Positions 1-7,652 of a stretch of 64,000 nt of DNA are shown piece after piece. A program made the translations under genes and the position numbers. The notes below the pieces were generated by a model. It was not told the DNA's origin and ran no database searches. It saw only the letters and a list, made by a program, of their open reading frames with translations. The stretch's first letter is position 1, and every line of letters starts with the position of its first letter. The stretch is from NCBI RefSeq assembly GCF_001427875.1, contig NZ_LMHK01000004.1, positions 61,903 to 125,902 of the forward strand, given 5' to 3'. The DNA is from Devosia sp. Root685. GTDB lineage: Bacteria > Pseudomonadota > Alphaproteobacteria > Rhizobiales > Devosiaceae.

Positions 1-1859
1 GCTTCGGTCGCCTGCGCCATCACCTGCCCGCCGACTTCGGCCGAATTCGTCACGTCGCCCGCCGCTGCGCTGGCTTCCTGCGCCCGCTGCGCATTCTGCA
101 GCACGGTCGAAGCCAATTGCTCCATCGCCGCCGACGTTTCTTCGATCGTCGCTGCCTGCTTGGTGGTGCGCTCGGAGAGATCATTAGCGCCCGAGAGGAT
201 TTCCCCGGTCGCGGTTTTCAAGGTCCCCGAGGTCTCGCGCAGTTCGCCGACCACATCGGTCAGACGATCCGCCACCGCATTGACGTCCGATTTCAGCCGC
301 GCAAAGGCGCCCTGATAGTCCCCTTCCATGCGATGGGTCAGATCGGTATTGGCCAGAGCCGAAAGCACGACGCCGGTTTCCCCGACGCCGCGATCGACGG
401 TCTCGACCAGGCCATTGACCGACCGCGCCAGGGCATTGAGTTCGTCATCAGGGAACTCGGCTTCTACCCGGCGTGAAAAATCGCCTGCAATAGCAGCATC
501 AACCACATGCCCGAACGAACGCTGCAATTGCTGCATCATGGCGGCACGATCCGCCTGCCCGCGAATGATGGAGGCCGCTTCCGCCTCGGTCATTTCGGCC
601 ATGCGCAGCCCATTCTGCCGGAACACTTCCACCGCCCGCGCCATGGCGCCGATTTCATCGCCGCGCGCGCCGCCCGCCACGTCCACCGAAAGGTCACCCT
701 CGGCCAGGGTTTCCATCGTATGGGTCAGACGCGAGATCGGCCGGCTGATCGAACGGGCAAAGAAGAACCCCAGCACTGCCGCGATGGCGAGGAGCACACC
801 ACCAACCAGCAGCGTCATATTGCGCATGCTGACGACCGGGGCAAAGGCCTCATCTTCGGGCTGCACCGCCGTCACCGCCCAGGTCACATTGCCCACGCTG
901 ACCGGCTCGGCCCGCACCACCATGGGGGCGCCGCGATAGTCCGTGCTCATGCCTTCGCGCGCCTCGCCGGAAAAGGCCGCGGTCACCACATCGGAGGTCA
1001 GCGCGGTCACGAGAACGTCGTCTTCCGCGGTCTTGGGCGATTCGCTGCGCAGCAGTCCATCCTGCCCGACAACGACGACTTCGCCGCTCTTTCCCATGCC
1101 CGAAAGTTCTGACACGCGCACGCTCATCGCCACCGGCGAAATCGCCAGCACCATGACGCCGGTCTTCTCTTCCTTCTCGAACACCGGCATGGCCATAAAA
1201 CTTTGCGGCGTGCCGGCCGGTCCATAGACGGAAAAATCGACAAAGGCCGCCGAACCATCGGGCAGGTCCTTGGCCGCGGCAAAGGCCTGACCGAGCCCTG
1301 AAGCAGCCAGAACCGGATCGGCAACGACATTGCCGGCAAAATCCATGTTCTTGGCGACCGAATAGACCACATCCCCCGCAGCGCTGACGAGCAGCACGTC
1401 GGAATAACCGCGCTCGACCTGCAAAGTGCGGAAGCCGGGATGGAAGCGCTTGTGCGGCGCGTCATAGGTTGCGCCCTTGGCCCCGACGCTGTCGACTGCG
1501 GCCCGGTCTGCCGGATTGGGATTTTCGGTGACATAGGCGGTCTGCAATTGCAGCGCCGCGCGTTCCTTGAGCCCCATGCGCAATTCCTCGAGCGCCCGGG
1601 TCAGGTTCTTCATCGCCGTCACGGTATCGGAGCGCTGCACGAAGAGCCTGAGATCAACCTCGGCGCTCGAGAAATAGTCGCTCACCAGCGTTCTGGCGGT
1701 CGTCAGCGCGGCCTGCATGGATTGGTTGCGCTGTTCCTCGACCGTGCCGAGCCCGATGAAATAGCTGGCAATGCCGACCCCGGCACTGACCACCAGCGCC
1801 GAACCAACCAAAGCCAGCGGCAGCTTCTGCGCGATGCGCAGTTGCGGAAATATCCTCAC
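1..1859 (-). CDS. Methyl-accepting chemotaxis protein, 3' end outside window
   Basis: About 619 residues are visible; the gene runs off the left edge before the signalling hairpin tip. The order is: a membrane segment at about residues 13-35, a periplasmic sensor region of roughly 300 residues, a second membrane segment at about 345-368, and a HAMP linker (ISRPISRL..ETLAEGDLSV). A long coiled-coil signalling region follows, containing a methylation-helix type stretch (TIEETSAAMEQLAST). It should sense an extracellular ligand and control CheA through CheW; the ligand is unknown. I chose the GTG at 1859 because it follows a GGGGGA stretch and gives a short basic N-terminus before the first membrane helix. 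No ATG fits there. It lies at the downstream end of the che genes but is separated from cheY by a terminator. Confidence 0.9.
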   Translation of the reverse strand, partial: MRIFPQLRIAQKLPLALVGSALVVSAGVGIASYFIGLGTVEEQRNQSMQAALTTARTLVSDYFSSAEVDLRLFVQRSDTVTAMKNLTRALEELRMGLKERAALQLQTAYVTENPNPADRAAVDSVGAKGATYDAPHKRFHPGFRTLQVERGYSDVLLVSAAGDVVYSVAKNMDFAGNVVADPVLAASGLGQAFAAAKDLPDGSAAFVDFSVYGPAGTPQSFMAMPVFEKEEKTGVMVLAISPVAMSVRVSELSGMGKSGEVVVVGQDGLLRSESPKTAEDDVLVTALTSDVVTAAFSGEAREGMSTDYRGAPMVVRAEPVSVGNVTWAVTAVQPEDEAFAPVVSMRNMTLLVGGVLLAIAAVLGFFFARSISRPISRLTHTMETLAEGDLSVDVAGGARGDEIGAMARAVEVFRQNGLRMAEMTEAEAASIIRGQADRAAMMQQLQRSFGHVVDAAIAGDFSRRVEAEFPDDELNALARSVNGLVETVDRGVGETGVVLSALANTDLTHRMEGDYQGAFARLKSDVNAVADRLTDVVGELRETSGTLKTATGEILSGANDLSERTTKQAATIEETSAAMEQLASTVLQNAQRAQEASAAAGDVTNSAEVGGQVMAQATE

Positions 1860-2012
1860 CCTCGTCCCCCCGAGCCTGCCCGATCTCCGGCCTTTTGGCC
1901 GGGCCGCCTCCCGGCCGGCGTAGCGCCAAGCGAGATCGGACGAATTGCGTCCTGCAATCGATACACTTTTAGGTTTAACTACTTATTACGCCCGAACCTC
2001 GCCCCAAAACGC

Positions 2013-2047
2013 AAAGCGCCCGCAGCCTTCCGGGCTGCGGGCGCTTC
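2013..2047 (-). terminator. Rho-independent terminator after cheY
   Basis: A perfect 14-bp inverted repeat (arms 2014-2027 and 2033-2046, five-base loop) ends the transcript of the cheY at 2073-2462. On the minus strand it is followed by a T-rich run (TTTGCGTTTT). It separates this cheY from the receptor gene downstream. Confidence 0.8.
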
Positions 2048-2072
2048 AGCAATGGGTTCTGTCGTCAGACGA

Positions 2073-2462
2073 TCAGGTCAGCGCGCCGATCACCGCTTCG
2101 ATGCGCTTTTTCATGGTCGAAACGTCGAATGGTTTGATGATGTAGTTGTTGACGCCCGCCGAAATGGCTTCCTTCACCTGCTCGGCGTCCGAACGGCCGG
2201 TCGCCATGATGAAAGGCATGGCCTGGGTGCGCGGATGCTTGCGGATCACCTTGAGCAAGGTAAGCCCGTCGATATCGTCCATGTTCCAGTCGGAAATGAT
2301 CAGATCGACATTGGCGCCTTCGAGCTTGCCCAAGGCATCGCGGCCCGACTTGGCCTCGATGATATCCTTGAAGCCGAGCTGATTGAGAATGTACTTACAG
2401 ATGCCACGCATGGACTGCTGGTCATCAACGATCAGGACGCTGACAGCACTGGCTTTTGGCAT
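2073..2462 (-). CDS. cheY: Chemotaxis response regulator CheY (first copy)
   Basis: A 129-residue single receiver domain with no output domain, the size expected of CheY. The acidic pocket is D13/D14, the phospho-acceptor is D58 (in SDWNMDDIDG), the switch threonine is T88 (FIMATGR) and the conserved lysine is K110 (IIKPF). Phosphorylated by CheA, it would bind the flagellar switch or act as a phosphate sink. It follows cheB with a 165-base gap and ends at a strong terminator. The window has a second cheY at 10032-10397. Two CheY proteins are typical of alphaproteobacteria, where one often drains phosphate from the other, but the sequence does not say which is which. Confidence 0.93.
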   Translation of the reverse strand: MPKASAVSVLIVDDQQSMRGICKYILNQLGFKDIIEAKSGRDALGKLEGANVDLIISDWNMDDIDGLTLLKVIRKHPRTQAMPFIMATGRSDAEQVKEAISAGVNNYIIKPFDVSTMKKRIEAVIGALT

Positions 2463-2627
2463 GGACTCTATCTACCTCTTACCGCCGGAGCCTGGGCCCC
2501 GGTATTCAAGTTCATCCTAGGGGGGAGAGGTTACAATTCTCTCAATTGCGACGGGTGGATTGCAGGCTTGGCGTTAAAGCATATCCCCCAAACTCGCCCC
2601 GGTTTCGGGCGAGGGACATGCGATAAA

Positions 2628-3674
2628 TCAGGCCGCGGAGCGCAAACGCACCAGCGCATTGGCAAGCTTGACCGCCACCTGTTCGAGCGGCGCCTGTTCC
2701 ACCACCGCGCCTTCCTCGAAGGCAACGCGCGGCATGCCATAGACAAGAGCCGAAGCCTGGCTCTGGCCCACCGTATAAGCGCCGGCCTCGCGCATCAGTT
2801 TGAGGCCCCGCGCCCCGTCGCGTCCCATGCCGGTGAGGATCGCCCCGACCGCCATATGGCCGACGGCCTTGGCCACGGATTCAAACAGCACATCGACGCT
2901 GGGCCGATGACCGCTGGTCAGCTCGTCCTGGCTCAACCGGCATTTCAGCTGCCCCGAAGTGCGCTCGACGCGCAGGTGATAATCGCCCCGCGCCACATAG
3001 GCGTGGCCGCGTTCGAGCACCATGCGATCCTCGGCTTCGACCACCTTGATGGCGCAAAGCTCGTCGAGCCGCGCCGCAAAGCGGCCGGTAAAACCGGCCG
3101 GCATATGCTGGGCGATAACCACTGGCGGGCAATCGGCCGGCATATTGGTGAGAACGGCGCGGATCGCTTCGACACCACCGGTCGATGCGCCAAGAGCAAT
3201 GAGCGCGCCATCGGGCGCCGCTGCGGTTTTCACCGTCGTCTTGGGCGCTTCGATCCGCGTGGCTGACGCGCGCACGTCGGCGCGCGCCGCATCGCGAATC
3301 TTGTCGCGCAGACTCGCCCCAAAGGCATCGAGCCCGCCGGCAAATTCGGCACTGGGCTTAGCGACGAAATCGACCGCACCGAGTTCGAGCGCCAGCAGGG
3401 TTTCGCTGGCGCCCTTCTTGGTGAGGGTCGAGACCATCACCACCGGCATGGGCCTGAGGCGCATCAGCTTTTCGAGGAAATCGAGCCCGTTCATATTGGG
3501 CATTTCGATATCGAGCGTCACCACATCGGGGTCGAGAACCTTGATCTTCTCGCGCGCCTCGATCGGATCGGTTGCCGTGCCGACGACATCGATATCGCCA
3601 TCGCGCGTCAACATGCGGGTGAGCACCTCGCGAATGAGGGCCGAGTCGTCGACGACCAGAACCTTGATAGTCAT
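2628..3674 (-). CDS. cheB: Protein-glutamate methylesterase/glutaminase CheB
   Basis: 348 residues. An N-terminal receiver domain (D9/D10, phospho-acceptor D55 in TLDIEMP) is joined by a linker to the C-terminal methylesterase. The catalytic Ser lies in ALGASTGGVEA, the His in IAQHMPAGFTGRF and the Asp in GMGRDGARGL. It removes methyl groups from receptor glutamates and deamidates glutamines, so it resets receptor sensitivity after CheA phosphorylates it. The reading frame extends further upstream, but the start is the ATG at 3674. There the protein begins MTIKVLVVDD, and the ATG overlaps the cheR stop by four bases (ATGA), implying coupled translation. Confidence 0.95.
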   Translation of the reverse strand: MTIKVLVVDDSALIREVLTRMLTRDGDIDVVGTATDPIEAREKIKVLDPDVVTLDIEMPNMNGLDFLEKLMRLRPMPVVMVSTLTKKGASETLLALELGAVDFVAKPSAEFAGGLDAFGASLRDKIRDAARADVRASATRIEAPKTTVKTAAAPDGALIALGASTGGVEAIRAVLTNMPADCPPVVIAQHMPAGFTGRFAARLDELCAIKVVEAEDRMVLERGHAYVARGDYHLRVERTSGQLKCRLSQDELTSGHRPSVDVLFESVAKAVGHMAVGAILTGMGRDGARGLKLMREAGAYTVGQSQASALVYGMPRVAFEEGAVVEQAPLEQVAVKLANALVRLRSAA

Positions 3675-4513
3675 GCTGCTTCTCGTTTGTTCATCCGCTT
3701 GGATTGATAGATGGTCTTGCCCACGAGGCGGAAACCTTCCCCGCCCGAACCCAGATTTTCCGAGTGGCCGATATAGAGGAAGGCTTCGGGGGCAAGGAGC
3801 TTGCCGAAGCGGCCGAAGACCGCCCCTTGCGTCGGTTTGTCGAAATAGATTGCCACATTGCGGCAGAAAATCGCGTCGAACGGACCCTTCATCGGCCATT
3901 CGGCGATCAGGTTCAGCGGCTTGAACGAGACCAGCTCCCGCGCCGCCTGCGGCACCTGCACAGTGCCGTCGCTCAATTTCTGGAACGGGCGGGCCCGCTC
4001 CCCGCTCAGGCCCGAAAGCTCGTTTTCCGGGTAAATGCCGCGCGCCGCCTTGGCGATCACGGCCGTATCGATATCGGTCGCCAGAATCTTGAAATCCCAG
4101 CGCTTGAGCTCGGGAAAGGCGGCAAGCAGATCCATGCCGATCGTATAGGGCTCCTGCCCCGTCGAGCAGCCGGCCGACCAGATGCGCAGTCGCTGGCCGC
4201 GCGGGCGTTCGCTCATCAGCGCGCCGACATAGGTCTTGAGGTGATCGAAATGATGATCTTCGCGATAAAAGCGCGTGAGATTGGTGGTCAGTGCGTTGAC
4301 GAAATTCTGCCCGTCGCTCGCCGAAGCGCCCTTTTCGAGGTAGTCGACATAGTCGTCGAAGCTGGACAACTCGAGCGCGCGCACGATTTTGGAAAGGCGC
4401 GACACCACCAACGTTCGCTTGGCGTCGCTGAGGGAAATGCCGGCGACCTTATAGACGCGGCTTTTGATGCGCGAAAATTCGCGCTCGCTGAGGGAAATTT
4501 CTCCCTGTTCCAT
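3671..4513 (-). CDS. cheR: Chemotaxis protein methyltransferase CheR
   Basis: 280 residues. A helical N-terminal domain is followed by an S-adenosylmethionine-binding methyltransferase domain with the CheR signature IWSAGCSTGQEPYTIGM, and downstream FKILATDID and FDAIFCRNVAIYF. It methylates receptor glutamates, opposing CheB. The frame is open upstream to 4594, but I chose the ATG at 4513 (MEQGEISLSE). It has a GGGGAAGG ribosome site, and the extra upstream residues look unlike protein. It overlaps cheB by four bases and lies 170 bases after cheD. Confidence 0.94.
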   Translation of the reverse strand: MEQGEISLSEREFSRIKSRVYKVAGISLSDAKRTLVVSRLSKIVRALELSSFDDYVDYLEKGASASDGQNFVNALTTNLTRFYREDHHFDHLKTYVGALMSERPRGQRLRIWSAGCSTGQEPYTIGMDLLAAFPELKRWDFKILATDIDTAVIAKAARGIYPENELSGLSGERARPFQKLSDGTVQVPQAARELVSFKPLNLIAEWPMKGPFDAIFCRNVAIYFDKPTQGAVFGRFGKLLAPEAFLYIGHSENLGSGGEGFRLVGKTIYQSKRMNKREAA

Positions 4514-4683
4514 GAAACCTTCCCCGACTACCAAGCCCTTGTCACGCAACGGCAAGTTACCGTTCCGCCAGCATGATCGCGATCTCAGCGTCATACTATT
4601 GAGCCAAAGTCATTCTGGCCGGTTCATTCCTTAGATTGCGTAAATTCCGCCCGGAATACCGGGCAATATTTGCGCGAGACAGC

Positions 4684-5274
4684 CTAGAAAAGTTCGATAT
4701 CGTCGACCGCTGCCGGCACCACGACGCGGCGCTTGGCGAGCGCCAGTTCTTCCTTGGCAACATTGGCGCCCATATCGCTGTCGAGCCGTTTGACGAAGGC
4801 ACGGCCGGAATGGGGCTTGAACAATACCCGTCGCGCGAACATGCCGCCGAGATCTTCGCTCGAGGCCATATAGCCTTCGTCGGCCAGGAACTGGCGCACG
4901 AATTCGATATTCTTGGCCCCGACATCATCGAGCGCCGTGTTGATCTTGCCGCCGCCAAACACCTTGATCTCGAGATTGGACTTCTTGCCCGAGCCCTGCG
5001 AGAGCACCTTGTTGATCAGCTGTTCCATGGCAAAGGCGCCATAGCGGGCCGAAGCGCCATAGCGGTCCCTCGCCGAACCGGACTGTTCTGCGAGGAGAAA
5101 ATGGTTCATCCCGCCGACATTGGCGGCGCGGTCCCTAACGCAGGCCGAGATGCATGAACCCAGAACCGTCGAAAAGGTGACATCCTGCGCCGCAGAAACG
5201 TGGCAATCACCCTGATGGACAGTCGTGACGATGCCTCTGTCGAATTCAGGAGGCAGGGAGCTATTCTGGCTCAT
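4684..5274 (-). CDS. cheD: Receptor glutamine deamidase CheD
   Basis: 196 residues of the CheD family, which deamidates receptor glutamines to glutamates. The catalytic cysteine is C41 in LGSCISACV and the histidine is H58 in GGMNHFLL. The core is followed by an unusual C-terminal extension that ends VDDIELF. A very similar tail (GEIELF) ends the divergent small chemotaxis protein at 5432, suggesting a shared docking motif. It is the first gene of the cheD-cheR-cheB-cheY minus-strand run, with a divergent promoter region at 5275-5431. Confidence 0.92.
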   Translation of the reverse strand: MSQNSSLPPEFDRGIVTTVHQGDCHVSAAQDVTFSTVLGSCISACVRDRAANVGGMNHFLLAEQSGSARDRYGASARYGAFAMEQLINKVLSQGSGKKSNLEIKVFGGGKINTALDDVGAKNIEFVRQFLADEGYMASSEDLGGMFARRVLFKPHSGRAFVKRLDSDMGANVAKEELALAKRRVVVPAAVDDIELF

Positions 5275-5326
5275 TTGTCTACGAATACCCGTCGAGTCCG
5301 ATTGCCCCCAACCCTAGCTTCAACTC

Positions 5327-5343
5327 GTTAGCCAAACGCTAAC
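5327..5343. promoter_or_regulatory. Inverted repeat in the cheD / CheZ-like divergent promoter region
   Basis: GTTAGC at 5327-5332 and GCTAAC at 5338-5343 form an inverted repeat with a five-base spacer. It sits in the 157-base region between cheD and the divergent gene at 5432. It could be an operator for a chemotaxis or flagellar regulator; no known consensus is claimed. Confidence 0.3.
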
Positions 5344-5431
5344 CACGCTACGCGGGTGATCCCGATCTGGCCGATACAGCAAGAAGCGGTTTAGAAATAT
5401 TCAGATACTGTAAGGTGGTAGACCTGAGGTT

Positions 5432-5791
5432 ATGTGTATGTCATTGCAGAAACTGGCAAGAGAGCTCGACGAGACAGCCCGTCAGTCCGCCGCAATGTTG
5501 GAAGGGATCACCGAAGCCCTCGACCTGCTGACCGATTCGTCGGCCGGCAGGGATGCTTCCGTGCGCCAGGCCATGCTCATGATCATCACCGCCCTCCAGG
5601 GCCAGGATCGCATCGAACAGCGCTGCCGCAATATGGCGCTGGCCGCCCGCCAGTTCTCACTGCTTCCCCCGACCGCCCCTGAAAGCGTCTACGACGAAAT
5701 CTGGCAGAGCCTGACGCTCGACGAACTACGCGTCCCCGCCCTCTCCGGCATCGCCGCCAACCAGCCCCACGGCGAGATCGAGCTGTTTTAG
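5432..5791 (+). CDS. Small helical chemotaxis protein with CheZ-like DxxxQ motif
   Basis: 119 residues, mostly predicted helix, transcribed away from cheD. Residues 55-63 (LQGQDRIEQ) match the LQxQDxxxQ pattern of CheZ-type CheY phosphatases, where the Asp and Gln activate water for hydrolysis; here they are D59 and Q63. The protein is about half the length of enteric CheZ. The C-terminus GEIELF matches the end of CheD. I infer a CheY phosphatase or a CheA/CheY accessory protein; the family is not otherwise recognised. Starts at 5432 (after GAGG) and 5438 are both possible. Composition matches the surrounding che genes, so it is probably native rather than acquired. Confidence 0.75.
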   Translation: MCMSLQKLARELDETARQSAAMLEGITEALDLLTDSSAGRDASVRQAMLMIITALQGQDRIEQRCRNMALAARQFSLLPPTAPESVYDEIWQSLTLDELRVPALSGIAANQPHGEIELF

Positions 5792-5880
5792 GCAGGGCAA
5801 GTCAGGCTGCTATCGACCCCGTTTCGGAAGTTGAGCCACGCTCACCTCGAGCTTGTAAGCAGACAGTCGACTTGGGTGAC

Positions 5881-6183
5881 ATGGACGACCGAATGCTAAT
5901 AACAGTGCAAGGCCCGGTCTATTTCAGCCAAAACGATGAGACCGCCATGTTTGAGTGGCTCGGGCGCATCGGAGTTGTAAGTGATGTGACCGGTGAGGGC
6001 CATAACCTCACAATATGCCTGAGGCGCGCTCCGACCGACGATCAGTTGCGCGATCTGCTGGCACTGTTCCATCGATATCAGATGAATATGAGGCCTCTGG
6101 CCGCCCTGCGAACGGCCAAGAATGAAAGCTGGTTCTCAGATCGAAGCAACTATTGGTTCGGTTCGGTGTTCGGGAACGCTTGA
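5881..6183 (+). CDS. Hypothetical small protein
   Basis: About 100 residues (MDDRMLITVQGPVYFSQNDE..., ending SVFGNA). I do not recognise the family. It is compact with no signal peptide or membrane segment, and has a Trp/Phe-rich C-terminus (ESWFSDRSNYWFGSVFG). A TTG at 5872 is in frame, but the ATG at 5881 is more likely. Codon use is less GC-biased than in the che genes on either side. With the convergent gene at 6217 it forms a small accessory patch inside the chemotaxis locus. An immunity-like or toxin-linked role is possible but unsupported. Confidence 0.6.
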   Translation: MDDRMLITVQGPVYFSQNDETAMFEWLGRIGVVSDVTGEGHNLTICLRRAPTDDQLRDLLALFHRYQMNMRPLAALRTAKNESWFSDRSNYWFGSVFGNA

Positions 6184-6216
6184 AGGCTGCGTCGTTCAGA
6201 GGTTGGACCCTAAGAA

Positions 6217-6495
6217 CTAGGCCTCAGGCAAATTGACTGGACCGCCGAAAAAATGGTTGGCCATTTCGTTGATGAAACCAGCCTCTAAAATCGGTAGTCC
6301 GGAGGCGTCTCCGATTACCGAGTCGATGCCGCATCGCGGGCACATCGCGGTCAGGCCATCATCGATCCACTCCAAAATGTTGCTCGGTGGAAAAGTGCTC
6401 ATGCAGAAAAAACAGACACAGGTGCTGCTACTCTCGATTTCCGCTCTATGCTTCCAAGAGTGTTCGTGCGCGGCTCTAATTTGTATTCCGTCCAC
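6217..6495 (-). CDS. Small zinc-ribbon-like cytoplasmic protein
   Basis: 92 residues. Two CxxC pairs (CVCFFC near residues 27-32 and CPRC near 52-55) suggest a zinc ribbon. The segment ILEWIDDGLTAMCPRCGIDS leads into VIGDASGLPI, which is strongly patterned. I recall widespread small proteins annotated only as cytoplasmic protein with the same CPxCGIDSVIGDASG core; their role is not established. It is convergent with the unknown gene at 5881 and lies in a lower-GC patch between cheD and cheW. The patch looks acquired relative to its neighbours. Confidence 0.7.
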   Translation of the reverse strand: MDGIQIRAAHEHSWKHRAEIESSSTCVCFFCMSTFPPSNILEWIDDGLTAMCPRCGIDSVIGDASGLPILEAGFINEMANHFFGGPVNLPEA

Positions 6496-7003
6496 TAACT
6501 TCCTCCCTCAGCCAGTAGACTAGCAGCGAAAATGCCGCGACAGAAGTTGAAAGGTTGGAGATAGCGGATCGTCCGCTCCCCCTAGGCTGTCAGTCTCCGA
6601 ACGATCTGAGAGGCTCGAGGTATCTGTCGTGAAGAAAAGACGCACCGCTCAACTGAGGAAAAGGTCACGAACCGCCATTCGCGCGCCGCTCGCTGAACTG
6701 AATAATTGGCCACCATTGCATGCCCAATTGGCCAATAGACGATCGCGGAAGATACCAATTTCGCTCTTTTATAAGCTAAGGATGCACAGCTACACCTATG
6801 CCGGATCGCTAAAATGGCGGGTACAGGAGGCCGGTCGGATAACTCGTCTTCTCCACGGCACGCAGGCGGTCGATGAAGGCAACAGCCAATCACGATAGAG
6901 AACATGCTTCGAGCCGGGACTACTTCCCGCGGCTGTTGATCCACTGCCAGAAGCCACGCTACGCGGGGCAGCAATCGCCCCCAACATTCCGCGCTCACAA
7001 AAC
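6496..7003. other. Intergenic stretch of about 500 bases, no convincing gene
   Basis: Short overlapping frames exist on both strands, but none has family resemblance, a good ribosome site or GC-rich third positions. The stretch is less GC-rich than its surroundings. It contains the second copy (6954-6967) of a 14-base sequence also present at 5343-5356. I see no transposase remnant. Confidence 0.6.
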
Positions 7004-7027
7004 AAAAAAAGAGCGCCTTGCGGCGCC
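7004..7027 (-). terminator. Rho-independent terminator after cheW
   Basis: On the minus strand a GCGCC/GGCGC hairpin (arms 7022-7026 and 7013-7017, loop GCAA) is followed directly by a run of seven T. It lies about 27 bases beyond the cheW stop and ends the STAS-cheY-cheA-cheW transcript. Confidence 0.85.
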
Positions 7028-7053
7028 CTTCGTGAACTCAGATTTTGTAGCTC

Positions 7054-7542
7054 TTAGCCGTCGAGCTTGGCGCCGTTGACCACGGCATGCAGGTCAATCA
7101 GACCCACCATGCGGCTGTCATGGGTGATGATGCCGTTGAGGAGTTCCGTGTCAATGGCATTGCCTTCGGGCACATTGTGAATGTCTTCGCGGCTGACGGT
7201 CAGAATGTCGCTGACAGCATCGACGAGGATGCCGACCCACTTGTCCCCGACGCTCATCACCACGACGACGTGGTTCTTGGTGGGCGAGGTCTGGCCATCG
7301 CCAAAACGGGCGCGCAGGTCGAAGATCGGCACGATGGTACCGCGCAGGTTGATCACGCCGCGCACGAAGTCGCGCGTGTTCGGCAGCGGGGTCGCACCAT
7401 TCCAGGCGCGGATTTCGCGCACCGTGGTGATCTCGACGCCATAGGTCTGATCGCCGATGGAGAAGGCGATAAGTTGCAGGGTGTTCTGGCCTGCGACGGC
7501 CGTTTTATCCCCATTGTCTTCGCGGAGGCTGAGCGCTTCCAT
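7054..7542 (-). CDS. cheW: Chemotaxis coupling protein CheW
   Basis: 162 residues, a single CheW domain of normal length. Typical features are LQLIAFSIGDQTYGVEI, the VREI..W.GATPLPNTRDFVRGVINLRG motif region and IVPIFDLRARF. It bridges receptor tips and the CheA regulatory domain in the receptor array. It lies 110 bases downstream of cheA and ends at a strong terminator. Confidence 0.95.
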   Translation of the reverse strand: MEALSLREDNGDKTAVAGQNTLQLIAFSIGDQTYGVEITTVREIRAWNGATPLPNTRDFVRGVINLRGTIVPIFDLRARFGDGQTSPTKNHVVVVMSVGDKWVGILVDAVSDILTVSREDIHNVPEGNAIDTELLNGIITHDSRMVGLIDLHAVVNGAKLDG

Positions 7543-7652
7543 TGTCCTGGCCTTTCTGCCGCCCTTCTGGGCCGGTTACACACTGTGAGCGGCTGACACG
7601 CCGCCCCTTACTCGTATTCCGGCGCGGCATGCCGCCGCGCCACTTGGCCCAA

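Noticed and set aside
1440..3266. 608-residue plus-strand frame spanning the receptor, cheY and cheB
   Set aside because: It crosses several real minus-strand genes and a terminator and shows no family resemblance.
6582..7005. Overlapping short frames between the zinc-ribbon gene and cheW
   Set aside because: No ribosome site, no family features, and composition unlike coding DNA here.
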